Assembly (NCBI GenBank): GCA_037013685.1
Contig: CM072905.1
Coordinates: forward strand, 3,669,491 to 3,733,490
Direction of reading: 5' to 3'
Length of the DNA stretch: 64,000 bases
Source: Acridotheres tristis
Taxonomy: Eukaryota > Chordata > Aves > Passeriformes > Sturnidae
In this document: positions 1-12,700 of the stretch, one piece after another
Numbering within the stretch: the first letter of the stretch is position 1
Layout: the number at the start of each line of letters is the position of its first letter
The notes under the pieces: model-generated
Seen by the model: the letters and a program-made list of their open reading frames with translations, nothing else
Databases searched by the model: none
Told to the model about the DNA's origin: nothing
Translations under genes and position numbers: made by a program

Positions 1-3000
1 TCTGTCATTAGCAGCCTTCTGGTTCTTTTAGTTGCTTTTCCAGGTTTAATTTATGTTGCCATTTGGAGGAGGTGTTGGATATCAGTCATCCTATGTTTAA
101 TTGTGAAAGGGGACAGTGAGGGAAGTCCAGTGTGCTTCACTGCCTTGCTCATCTCCCAGCAGATGGTGCCATTGTGAAATGTAATTTATACCCAGACAAA
201 CTGGGCAATCCAGAGTTTCTGTAAATTGTAAATTGTAGAACTTCCAGACTCCTCAAAAAAAGGCAATGTTAATTTCTTTAATGTTCTTGTAAATATTCAA
301 ATCCATGGAGAAAAAATTAATTTTTTATTCTTCTCTAGGGAGGTGTAAAGAGATGCTTTTAAAACAGAAATAATTGATGCAAATAGCCCACTTTCACGAG
401 AAGACAATATGCCCTGAAAATGTATGTAGCAAGGACTTGTTTCATTCCCAGCTCACCAGGGATTTGTCTCCACTTGTGAAAACAGCAATGTTGTTACAGT
501 TCTGTTATCTGGGAGTATACTGAAACAAGAATTGATAAGTAAGCAAAACAGTTCACAGCTGTAAGAAATCAAAGCAGTTAAATCATTATATGTGTCAAGA
601 ATTCAGGGATTAGAAATCAGAGCTGTTCTTGATTTAGTTACTGGAAAACTTACGTTGACTTCAGTGTAGATAGACATAAATTTCTGAATTTTTAAAATTT
701 TTAAAATAAAATTTAGAAAAATCCTAAACATTTGTAAATACACCTCTATAGCAATCAGCTGTATTTAAAATCAGTGAACCTACACACGAAATTATGTGGT
801 ACCTCCATTAACAGGGACAAGATTTCTGGGCTCAAAAATGTATAATCAATAAATCAGTGAGTTAGAACTGGAAGCTGACAAACACGAAGCCTTCATCTGT
901 TCTGGAGAAAGTGAAGCTGCCATCAGGAATTGGCATTTGAGGCCAGGAGGCCAAGTCTGGGGTCCCAGAAGTTTGGCTGGATTTGGTGTGTGAGATGTGA
1001 GGTGTCTGTGCTGCAGGTCAGCACTGAGGCTGCTCTTTGCTGAGAGCACATGGAAACAAACAACTGCAATGTGCTGGGAGCTCTGAGCTCCCTTTCCTGT
1101 CATAAGGGACTGCCTGAAAATACTCTATTTGCAGAGGGAAAAAATTGAAAATCTTATTCAGCATTTTTCCCCTAGTTAGGGAAATACATTTTGCCTCTCA
1201 TTTCAGCAAAGCTCTGTTCAGCTGCCAGAGCTGGTGGCTCTTAGGAAATGTCACATGTGAGCAAGGAGCAGAGGATCCAGCCAGTAGAAACAGGGATTAT
1301 GAATTCCCAGATGAGGTTTAGTGTGTAAGGGTCCAATTCATTGGCAGTAGATTAAATGTGATGATTCCCATGGGTTTTAAAGGGCATTCAGTCAGATTAT
1401 AATGACTGTTCTGGCTGCTTCAGAAAGTGTGTTGCATTTCTGAGGTCAGTCCTGCTTTTCCCACAGATATAATAGGGATTGAATAGAGTTCTTTATATGA
1501 TGTGTATTAGAATAAATTTGATCCTATGTAATTCAGGAATATGTATCTTGAGAGATGACAATAAATGTCTGTTAGGAAAACATGCATTTGTGTTACTGGC
1601 ACAGGTACTTTAAGTTTACATCCTTTAAGTCAATGTGGTTTCCAGTTTAGCATGGAAGATGGTCTCAAAATGTTCTTGTGTGTTTGAAATGTTTTTCTCT
1701 CAAGTTTCATGTTATTTTGGCCTAAATTCCTGCAGCAGAATTTAATTCTTGGGGTTTGGTCAATAGCAGCGTGATTTTCCTCTCCAAGAGAAGGTTGAGG
1801 CTTGTCAGGAATAGGACAGTTAAATCAGCTTTAGAATCTTGTGAAATGGACATCACTTGAGAGTGACATCTGGCAACAGCCTCAGGTTTTGGCACCATTA
1901 AACTTTAATCCTGAGCTATTTCATCCCAAAGCTGGCCTTTCCACTGGAGCCTGAAAGTAGCCTGGCTCTGATCTGAGCCCTGCTGGTCCTCTCTGAAGGA
2001 TATTGGCCCACCCTCACCTCTCCTTCCCCTGGCAGGGCTCAGAGAAACCTTTGTCCCCCCGTGGGAAAGACTCATGTGGTTTTGCTGAGCTTTTTATGTC
2101 CTGCTGAATTCTTTTATGGGGAAAGGGGGAAGGGGAAAATCTCCTTCCTTCCTATTTTTTTGTTACCAATAGCAAAAGTTGATTTACCTTTGTTCTCCAC
2201 CTGCCACGTGTCCTCCTACTCTTTTCCTTTACCTGTCTCTGGGGACCGTGGCTGGCAGCTGGCCAGGCCACCAGTCTTTTGTTGGTGGTTGTTTCAAACA
2301 GCCTGGGCTGAGCTGGACAAACATTATTGCTAGTTAACAGCTTACTCTTAATTGCTGTGACTATTGTGCCATTCTGTATGCAGCCCATACATTGTTAAAT
2401 AGATGAGTGTTTTCCTTCTGTTTCCTTTTGTAAAATTCCACACTCATGTGGGTAATACAATCATTGGGGTAGGCTTACAGCTTTAAAATACTGGATTGGG
2501 GGAAAAGCTTTCATTCACCTCAGGAGGAATGAAAGGGATTTCATATGAACAGTGAAGATTATGAAAACTGTCTGTCTCATGGTCTTCTGTGTATTTTGTA
2601 TTGTTTTTTGCAGTGTTTTTAACAAGCCTGGAAAATGTTGCTGGAATTAAAGGAAAGCATTGACTCTGTCCATAGGGGAAAGAACAGAGAGATTAAGAGT
2701 TGAGCACTCACTTTTCAAGAATAACTAAATCACAGCTTGGGGAACTCTGGGTCACACAACTTGAGAAGGGCTTGGTTTCAACTCATTTTGTCAGGCCTTT
2801 AGGCTTCATTCAGTATCAGGGCTAGAGGGAATGGCTTAAGTCTGACTTAAAAGTAGGCTGATATACTGAGGAGAATATCCTGGACAACACAGAACTGTTC
2901 TCTGTTGCAGATTCTGCCCGTGCTGCTGCAATTCTGGTGAGAATTGAAACTCCATCTGATTCTTTTCCTGAAGGGTTTAAGGTTTGTGACTCTGTGTCCT

Positions 3001-3420
3001 TTGCACTGTCCTAACTGCATAAAATAAAATCTGGTGCAGATCCATATTTTTGATATATGATGGTAATATGAGAGATCCACCTGTCAATATTCTAGTCTCA
3101 CACAATAGTACCTTCGCTTTTTGAGATAATTTGAATTTATTGTGTAACCTACAGTAAAACAGTTCTTTGCCACTGTAAAAATGGGAGACCTAGAAATGGA
3201 GGTAAAGGGGGAAAAGGAGTAATTATGTACATCTATTCTCTGAAAGAGTCCTCTCTTAGGATGTAGGGAAATATTTGCTCAAGTACCTGCTGTGCTCAAG
3301 TAACAAAGGTAATTTGTGTTCCTAAATGGTTAATCATGACTTAAAAATACCCATACTGACAGGAACTGCAGGATAATGTCATTGGAACTTCTTGTTTTTT
3401 TTAATACACCTTAAGAAATT
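1..3420. other. Non-coding DNA upstream of PECAM1
   Basis: No exon with plausible splice sites and no recognisable protein was seen on either strand. The open frames here are all under 95 codons, have no recognisable similarity and fit chance. In mammals the gene on this side of PECAM1 is MILR1, facing away, but no part of it is recognisable here. No clear transposable element was recognised. Confidence 0.6.
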
Positions 3421-3735
3421 AAACAAAGCGAACGCATTTGGTGGCGCCCTCAGGAAACGTCCAGTCACTTCCTGCCCAGTAATCTGCCCGGGAGCAGCAG
3501 ATACATTCTCATTGTTTGCCATTTCCAGTTTCCAGTAATGGGAACGATTACTTGATCCAGCCAGTTTCTGCTGAAGATTTGGGAAAACACACACGGTTTA
3601 ATGGCAAATTTCTATCGGTTTCCATAAAACGACGAGGCAAAAAAGCAAAACGTGGTTTTTGGTACCTGGAGGCATCACCTCTGATAATGAATATTGGTTT
3701 ATTTTGGAACTAAAGTGTCTGTTCTTAGCAACGAG
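3421..3735 (+). promoter_or_regulatory. PECAM1: Probable PECAM1 promoter and 5' leader
   Basis: This is the stretch directly before the PECAM1 start codon. It has no clear TATA box. It contains CACTTCCTG at 3466-3474, which read in reverse is a good ETS-family site, then TGATAA at 3682-3687 (GATA-type site) and ATTGG at 3693-3697 (inverted CCAAT). ETS and GATA factors drive endothelial and blood-cell genes, and the human PECAM1 promoter is TATA-less and uses a GATA element. That these particular sites are used is inference. The transcription start was not located. Confidence 0.45.
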
Positions 3736-3769
3736 ATGTATCTTGCTCTTCTGGTGATTTTCTTGCAGT
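3736..3769 (+). CDS. PECAM1: PECAM1 exon 1: start codon and signal-peptide core
   Basis: Encodes M-Y-L-A-L-L-V-I-F-L-Q and the first base of a cysteine codon, a typical short hydrophobic signal core. Donor GTAAGT follows at 3770, and the exon ends in phase 1. The first methionine after an in-frame stop at 3688 was chosen as the start. Confidence 0.85.
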
Positions 3770-6700
3770 GTAAGTTTGATAACTAAATCTCTGGATGGGT
3801 GCCTGTGTTTCTGGTTTGTCTGGGGTTGGTTGAGGCTTTTTACAGTTTTGCATTACTGTCTCTCTATCTGTAAGCTTTGAAAATAATATTTCTTCTTTTT
3901 TTTTTTTTTTCCCCCAGGTTCAGAACTTTACGCTCAGGGGAAAGGTAGGGAATGGTAGATTTTTGTTGTTTTGTTGGGTTTTTTATGTAGAAATTTAATT
4001 TAACTAATTCCTCAGTTGGTATGCATCTATAACAGAGTTTATTTGGATTTGCTATAAAATAGCTCAGTATGAAATTGGCTATATGAGGAAAAAAGGGTTT
4101 ATTTGGTGGTGTTTCTTGGTATTAGTGTTTAAATCAGAGATGTGCTGCTCATACCTTAATAAAGGTTTGGGTGAAATCTTTCCTAGAGTAATTTGCTTTT
4201 CCGAGCCACAAAAGAGGTGGGACAGAAAATTAGCATTTTGTTTTGATATGTAAAAATCCCTCTCATGCCCATAAGGAAGGAGAGAGGGTAAAATTATTGA
4301 TTATAGGGCACTGTCTGCTGGTCTTGCAAAAGAATTGTTCATTTTCATGTTCATTTTTTTCAGAAATTGTGTTCTGAAAGGCACATGTTTTCTCTTATCA
4401 TCCTGCTGGCTCCCAGCACGTACATTCTGCATGCTTCCTTTATTCCATCACCTGGGAGAAATGTTTGCTCCTTGCTGTCATGTGGTTTATTCATATGCAA
4501 AGAAATTCACAGCTTTTCATGGATTTTATGCCCCAGACTCTAGCAAGGACACATTTTAAATAGCTGGGAAGTGTGCAGGACAAGGGACTGCTTTAGATGT
4601 AGGGAAGTTTTTGTATTCACATATCTAATACAAATTTCTAATACAATCCTAATACAATCTAATGCAATTTCTAATACAAATCATGACCAAAATGGGCATA
4701 GCCCAAAAGTGTAAGTTCTAAAGGAAGACAGAGTGAATGAACTAATACATCTTGTTCCTTGAGATGTGAGAATATAAATATCAATTGTACCAGGAGTCTA
4801 ACAGTTGTAGCATTTAAGCTGCAAATTATTTTTCTTGCTGTGGTTATAAAAATAGAATATATTTCTATGCACATACATTTCAATACACGTATACATATTT
4901 ATGTAAATACTGAAGTTTATTTCTAAAAGCACTTATCAATTTAAAGTACAATATTACTATCAAATGAAATGTAAATTTTTAATTAATTTTTAAAATGTAA
5001 ATGTAGCAGCATGGGATAGCTTTGTTATGTTGGACTAACTTAAAATAAATATAACTTTTCCATTTTTATTTTCTATCAAGTTTTTACTTTCAACAAAGTT
5101 GAAATCAGGGTTCAGCCGTCTGTCAAAGTGAAGAATGGAGCTCCAATGTCAATCATCTGCCACGCTGATATTAGCAAAACCAATGATTTCCAGCTGAAGC
5201 ATAATTTTACAATTTTTAAGAATGGGAAGCTTGTGTTTATGACCATATCACACAAAGAAGATGCACGGTATGAAATACCTGTGGCCAGATCTTCAGATAC
5301 AGGAGACTATGAATGTACTGTGACAGCAGATGGAAAGAAGGGTTTCAGTAACTCCATCTATGTTTGGGTAGCAGGTGAGTGTTCTGTCAGACATGGCAGA
5401 TGAAATACAGAGAGAGGAGGAATAATAATCAGTGCTAAACAGGGCATCTTGCAAAGTATGTTTTATTCATTGACATCACAGTACTTGGTGAGAGCCTGGT
5501 GCTAATCAGGGTCCCAAGGCTCCAGAACAGATCAGTGCTAGTCAGGAACACAGCCACCATCCCCACTATCCTGAGCCTCTGTTCCCTAGGCTAGAGAAAG
5601 CATTATTTGTGAAAATGGTGCCCACCCCAATAGCCATGGCAAGGGGTGGGCAGATTCCTGGGAATGCTGGAAATAATGTACAGGGATGCTCAGGGTGTGA
5701 GAGCCACCACCAAAGCCAGCATCAGCCATGGCCACTTTTGTAGACAATGTTGTATCAGTCTTGTTCTTTCATCTCTTATGAGAACAGAGGCCACCTCCAT
5801 TTGTACACTTTTGTGTTCTTGACTGCTGGTGATGTTTTCCCCTTGGAAAAGCATCTTGGAAAGAATTTGTCAGCACTGAGTAATTACGAGGTCATCTTTT
5901 GGTTCTTGCAAACTATTTACATCTGTTGATCAGTATAAATCATTCCCATAGGCATCAAAGATACTGTTTATTTCAGGATTATGCAATGTTCTGTTTCTTT
6001 TCTTGGTTTCTGTTGTAAGGAATGACTAAGCCAATCCTGACTGCTGACAAAAAAGAAGTTTCAGAGGGTGAAGTTGTGAAATTACGTTGTGAGCTGCCTG
6101 AAGAAGTACCTCCTCTAGAGTTCTTTTTCCGGAAAATAAAGACAAATTCAGCACCCAAAGAAAAACGTGTACCTGAACAAAACCAAAATTTTTCTGAAGT
6201 GGAATTTCCCGTTGAAGAGGGAGATAATATTTTACAATTTGATTGCTTTGGCAAAAGACAAGTAAGATCTGGATGGGAAAGCTCACAACACAGCAACAGC
6301 ACACTTGTTACAGTCAAGGGTAAGTTGCTTTTTACATTTCTTTGCTTGCTATAGATAAAAATTGGGTCACATATTTATATCTATCTATCTGTATGTTTTT
6401 ATGTATTCTCTTGCAGAACCATTTATAAAGCCCACTCTGATCACCAGGCCCTCTGGTAACATTACAGAAGGAGACCAAATAGAATTTGAGTGCTCAACTG
6501 AGGTAGCTCAAATGCGTGGCATTGAAATAATCTTGCAGAAAAACAGGACAATATTGAACAGTGTACGAAATGAGAAATCTTTGAAATACTCTACAGTAGC
6601 TATTCAAGAGGACAGTGGTGAATACCTGTGTAAGGTGGAGCAAGGAGCAGTGTCTAAAGCCACCAAACTGAATGTCTTTGTGTCAGGTAAAATCTCTGTT

Positions 6701-9700
6701 CATCTTAGATTTTACTCCAAGTATTAATGTTTAAATATAAGTTTGACAGAATTCAGGATCCAAGTGTAACCTCCAGATCCAAGTGTAAATTTTCTGTAAG
6801 TTAAAGGCTAGTTATATTTTAGTTTCTGATTTTTGCCCACCTATACTTCCCAACTAAAATAATATCCTCAAACAACCTGTGAAACGTGGCTTCAAGTAAT
6901 TGCTAGGTTTCTGTTCTGAAAATACAATAATATTAAAATAACATGATTGTCTTGTTCCCAAATTATAAACTCTCAGTATGTCCTTCATTCTGTATACTTT
7001 GAGATCAGTAGTCATATGCTTCCAGGCTCACTTTGAATGAACCAGCTCTCTTTTTATCTTGCAGAATTATTCCCCAAGCCAACGCTGTCTGCTTCTATGA
7101 CTAAGTTGGATGAAAGTAAAGATTTAAGGTTGAGTTGCAACATTAATGATTTTCAGGGAGCCAACTTCTCTATAGTACGGAAAAGTTCCACTGGAGACAT
7201 CCTGTTGAAGAATTCTAGAGTCTTAGTAATTAAAGTCAATGTGAATGATACTGGATCTTACACCTGCAAAGCTGAAGTAAAAGGAATAGTCAAGGAGAGC
7301 AAACGTGTAAGGATAAATGTTTATGGTGAGTTGACAGAGGCTTAGAACCACCAGGGTGGGGGGAAGATCTAAACCAGAAGCTTATAAATAAGGACATCTG
7401 TTCACAGAATCAGTCTCTAGTCCATGAACTAGCAGGGTGTCTGTTAGTTCTTACAACATGAATTTCTGTGGGATGTGCTTTAGCTGCAGAGGATTTGGTG
7501 TATTGTGATATAATCAAGTCATATTTTCCAGGGCTGGCCCTCAGAGAAGGGAGTTGGTCTGGCTTCCTGCTGGTCCCTAGGTTCTGCTAGGGACCAGATA
7601 AACTCTCATTCATTGCCATTTGCAGGGGCCAGGAATGTTCTGCAAAATTTTCATTTTGATTTGAAGTTCTGTCAGTGTCTGCCTTGAATCCCTGCCCCTG
7701 ACCCTTCAGGCAGAAAGCCAGGAGAGCCCGAGGTCATCTGGTTGGCTCTGCTCTAGAAAAGCAAAGGGTTCCTTGCTGTAAACACAGCCCCTTCAGCAGC
7801 TATGACTACTGCAGTTCCCTTCCCTCCCGTGGAACAGGCTCAGTGGTCTCCAGTCTGTCAAAAGAATGAACTGGATTGTTCACTGTGCTGCTGGAACGGG
7901 GCCTGAGGAGGAGCTGCATGCTCCCTCTCAGGTCATACAAGGAGCAGACTTGTTCCTTGGGTCAGAGCTACTTTTGGAGTTTGGATGATCCACAGCTGTT
8001 TCACTGATCCTTTCCTTGTTTTGCTTCATATTGTCCCTGTGTGCTGCTTTATTCAACGTCACATATGTTCTATTACCTATGCTATTGATTTGTTCAAGTC
8101 CCCCCGTTTCCACTCTGTTGATGAGGAAGAGCTTCCCCATATAGATTGTGTCCAAACTAGCTAAATATTGTATAATTATGTTTTCTACAAAATAATATTG
8201 TGTCTTTTGGCTTTATGCAGTGTAATTTTGTTCACCTTTTAGCTCCAGTCTCCAAGCCAACTCTTTCAGTTGTCAGCGGTTCACCAGAGGTGATATTAGG
8301 GAAACCTCTACAATTAATCTGTCATTCAGTAATGGGAACACCACCAATAACATTCACATTCTACAAAGGGAATGAAATTAAGAAAAATGTAACTAATAAC
8401 ACATATGCTGTGTTCTTGGATGAAGATATTGGACTAAATGACAATGGAGCATACAAATGTGATGCTAGAAACAATCACTCCAGTGGTGTGAAAACTAGCA
8501 ATATTCTAAATGTCACAGTGATAGGTAAGTCTGTTTAATTCTTCTTCTTGTCTAATGTCATATTAAGAGTTTTGAAAATGTAGCAGCAAATGATGGACTA
8601 AGCAAAATAGATGTGAAATGTTTACAAGTTCTTGCTCACTTGACTTAAAATAGTTGCTATCATAGCACAGTAGTCCAGGACCAGAGCAGAGGTCAATTCT
8701 TGATCTTTGAAAATGAAGAGGTAATTTCTCTCTACCAAGCAGTTTTCAGATTTGCATCCTAGTTGTTGTGTTGGTCTTAATAAGATAAACTTGTGCTTAG
8801 TAGACTGTTTTCCTTCTGAGTTTTGACACTGAGTTATGTGTGACTAGAACAGATAAACCCAGAATTGCTGTATTTCTTCTGAATCAGTTGGATTGTTGCA
8901 CACTTTCCTCTTGCTGAGCTCCCAAACAGGGCTTTTAATACAGCATTTGCATTCACCCAGACTACAGCACCTTAGGACACACCCTAAATTCATCAGTTCC
9001 ACTGTTTAGTAACAGTAGAGAGAAGCTGAATGATAAAACTCTGAAGAGTTTCATCCAGGGAGATTTAAAGTCAAGGTATTATGAAATAACAAGGTACAAA
9101 TAAACAAACATAAAGCATAATCTTAGTCCATTGACAAGTGGGTATTTCTTTGCTGGAACTGGTGTATCCAGCTGTCAGAGCTGTGGTTTGGGATATATTG
9201 TGACACTGTTCAGAAGTTCTGAAGAGAAGGTAATTTTTGGAGCCTGGTGAGCCAGTCTTCCACAGTCCACCACTGGTGAGGTGGTGACTTCGAGTTCTCT
9301 GTATTCTGTCCTTTGTGTCTGTACCAGATCTGGAATAGGACTTATGTTCTCCAGAGCAATTCTCTCTGTCAGGGGCTCAGTTGTAGTAACCCATGTCTTA
9401 TATCTAAGTCTGTTTCCTAATGCAAATACAGCTTTCATGACCAGCATCTTTTCATATCAAATCTGCTTTCCTTCCTCTGCTTCTGTACCAGTGTTGCTTT
9501 AATGATTCCTTCTTTACATCTGCCTTGTGTTATCCATAGCTCTCCCCCAAACACATTTATAATATTTCCAGAGAATTTTTATTTGAGCATTTTAGCAAAA
9601 CATGCTTCATATCAAACATTTTGCAAAGCTGCTGACATTCTACATGTCTTGCCTCACACAATGTGTGTCCATTTTCTACCCCTGTAATTACAAAGGCTGG

Positions 9701-12700
9701 ATCTCATCTACTCCCAGGCTAGTTCTGTGTGTGCTCATATGCTTCGTTTGTAAACCAGCAGACTTAAAAACTATGGTTTGGCTATGCATAATCTTATAAC
9801 TTGTTCAAATGCAAACTGACTTCTCTCCTGTGTTTGCTATATTCTATAACCATTGAAATTTGAGATTTTCTTATGCCTTTGGAGAACTCGATCTGTTATC
9901 TCTTGACACCCTCCACTGTATATTAAAAGTTACAAGAATACACTTACCACAGAGTTAGCATAAAACAGCACAACTCTACATAACTATGAAAGCAGAACTA
10001 CGTAACTGTGAAAGCAGAACTACATAAATTGCACCATAATTATTTACACAATGAAACTGCTGAGTATATTATTTGTGGAAATTAAATCATTTGTAGGCTG
10101 GGGCATCCAAAGGATTTTAAGGAAGGAGACTGACTGACCTCTGTGGAATGGATATAATTTCTTCCTGTGTCTGCTTTGTTTCTTTATCGTACCCTCTCTA
10201 TTTCTGGGTGTATAAAAATATTTACGAGAGGATGCTGTCTGGCAGAGGCTGTTCAGAAAGATTAATACTGTGCATTCAGTCTCTGTTTAACTAAGCATTA
10301 AAGCAAGCTTTTCTGCAATACAATATTTTGTCATCAAGTTATTTCTAATAGTGCAAATATTTGTTTTCTTTGTGCCTTCCTCTGTAGTCCCAATCAAGGG
10401 TGCCAGTTTGGGCAGTGTTCCATATGGAGAAGTAGAAGTTGGCAGTGATACTGCTTTCCTCTGCTCTGTGAAAGAAGGATCTTGGCCAATTGACTTCAAG
10501 TTTTTTAAAAAAACTGATCATGAAGTTCTTCTGCATGAAGTAAGAGAATATTCAGACAGAACCATATGGCACAAGAAAACAATGAAGAGGAAGGACACAG
10601 GGACCTATTATTGCATGGCTTCAAACCGAGCCAGCGTGGATGTGAGGAGCCGTCCAATAACCATCAGTGGTGAGCTCATTCATGATCAACTGCCTCTTCT
10701 CTCACCTTTATAGGGGAGGGCATCTGATTTGACAGGTTCCTAAGTATAACTCCCTTGCTGGAGTGGTAAATAACCACCTTACTGGTGGTTTTTGTTCCAC
10801 TGCTGTCAGAAGTTAAACAGAGAGATGTCTTTACAAACCAAGATTGTCCAGCTTACATAGAAAAGTTTAGGGGATGCCCAAAAGCCAAAGGAGCAAGATG
10901 CAAATTAAAACAAGCTGTTGTTGTACTGATGTACTTTTGGTCACAAAGGAGAGCCTCACTAGGGAACTTGGCACACAAGTCTCTTCCAAGGCCTTCCCCA
11001 CTGTGTTAGAAGGTTGATGTGTAGTAAAATGAAAGGTCAGGAACTGCAGAATTTGGAAGTGTTGACCTATCACTGTAACTACTCTCTTAAACATGTTTTT
11101 CTTATTTGCAGTCATCTTAGCAACTTGGCAGAAAGGAATCATTGCTGCTTTTGTCCTAACAGCCATAGCAGGGGTAGGAGCCCTGGCTTTATGGTGGTTT
11201 CTGCGGAAGAAGAAAAAGGGTAATGAATGGTTCCCTTCTCTTTGTTTGGGGACAAATTAAACTTGCATTTGTCTCAGCAGCAAAAGCTTGTGGGGGTGAG
11301 GCTTCAGAGATGACTAAACACGATTAAAAGAATCTACTTAGAAATGTCAGGTGACCCAAATTAGGCTGCAGATGTGCTGAAGCTTTCCAAGCGTATTGGG
11401 TGAAACATATAACTGGGAGTGCTGGGCAGGCACTAGGGAAGCAAAGGTTATAAAACACAGGCCAGAATTACACTGTTCCCATGCAGTCCTAGGTCTGAAA
11501 TTCAGTCTCAGGCAATGTAGAGGCAGACAGGGCCTGAGGAGGCTTCTCATCCCTCAGAGACCTATAACAATTTGATTTGGGGTCCCAACTCAGGTGTAAT
11601 TGAGCTACTTCTCTAGTCCTCAAGAAGCAAATTTAGATTATTAGTTTATGGGATTAGGTTTTTTCTCCCGCTCTGTAATACAATTTCATTTAGGGATTTG
11701 TCTTTTATCATTAAGATATTTTTTTAGATCTAGTTATTTCAGAAAATAAGTAAATCTGATTTATCCTGTGATATGCTATACATGGCAAATTATTTGGGAA
11801 AATTTGGAGCATTTGGATGTTCTTGATTGCTTACATTAAATTAAATTAAATTGGCTAGGTTAAAATCTGGGGTTTGGGATCTAGGGTTCTCTGTGAAAAA
11901 GATTTAAGGGACCTGGGAGATAAACAGGATATAAGACATGAGGTAAATAATTTTGTGATAGCCAGGAGAAATTATTCTGACAGGAGTAGACAATCGCTAT
12001 ATTTTTGTTTTTAATTTTTACTTCTAAATTCTTTACTTGTACAACGTATTAATAGGTGTTTTTGTTTTTCTCTGTCAAGCTAAAGGACCATCCATGGAGA
12101 TGTCTGGGTAAGATGCCTTCCTGTCTGGGTTTCAGCTGGGATAGAGTTAATTCTCTTCTTAGTAGCTGGTACAGTGCTGTGTTTTGCATTTAGTGTGAGA
12201 ATGAGGTTGATAACACTGCTGTTTTAGTTAAGTAGTGCTTACACTAAGTCAAGGACTTTTCAGTTTCCCATGCTCTGCCAGTGAGCAGGGGCACAAGAAG
12301 CCAGGCAGGATCGTGGCCAGGACAGTTGACCCAAATTGTCAAAGGGATCTTCCACACCACACGGTGTCATTCCCAGCAGAGAAACTGGGGGGGAATTGCC
12401 TGGGAGGCACTGGTCAGTGCTCAGGGCTGGGCTGGGCATCAGTCAGCAGGTGCTGAGCAATTGTATTGAGCATCACTTGTTTTTCCTGAGTTTTACTCCT
12501 CTCTCTCCCCTTCTATTATAATTATTATTATTACTATTATTATTACTATTACTATTATTATTATATTTTACTTTATTTCAAACATTAAACTGTTCTTATC
12601 TCAACTGTTCTTACCTGAGTTTTACCTTTTTCCAATCCTCTTTGTCCCACTGGGATTGGGGTGGGTGAGGGAGGGTTCTTAGCTACCAGCTGGGGTTAAA

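Noticed and set aside
3516..3713. 65-codon frame just upstream of the PECAM1 start
   Set aside because: Out of frame with PECAM1 and not signal-peptide-like; at most an upstream open frame if the leader begins before it, which cannot be shown.
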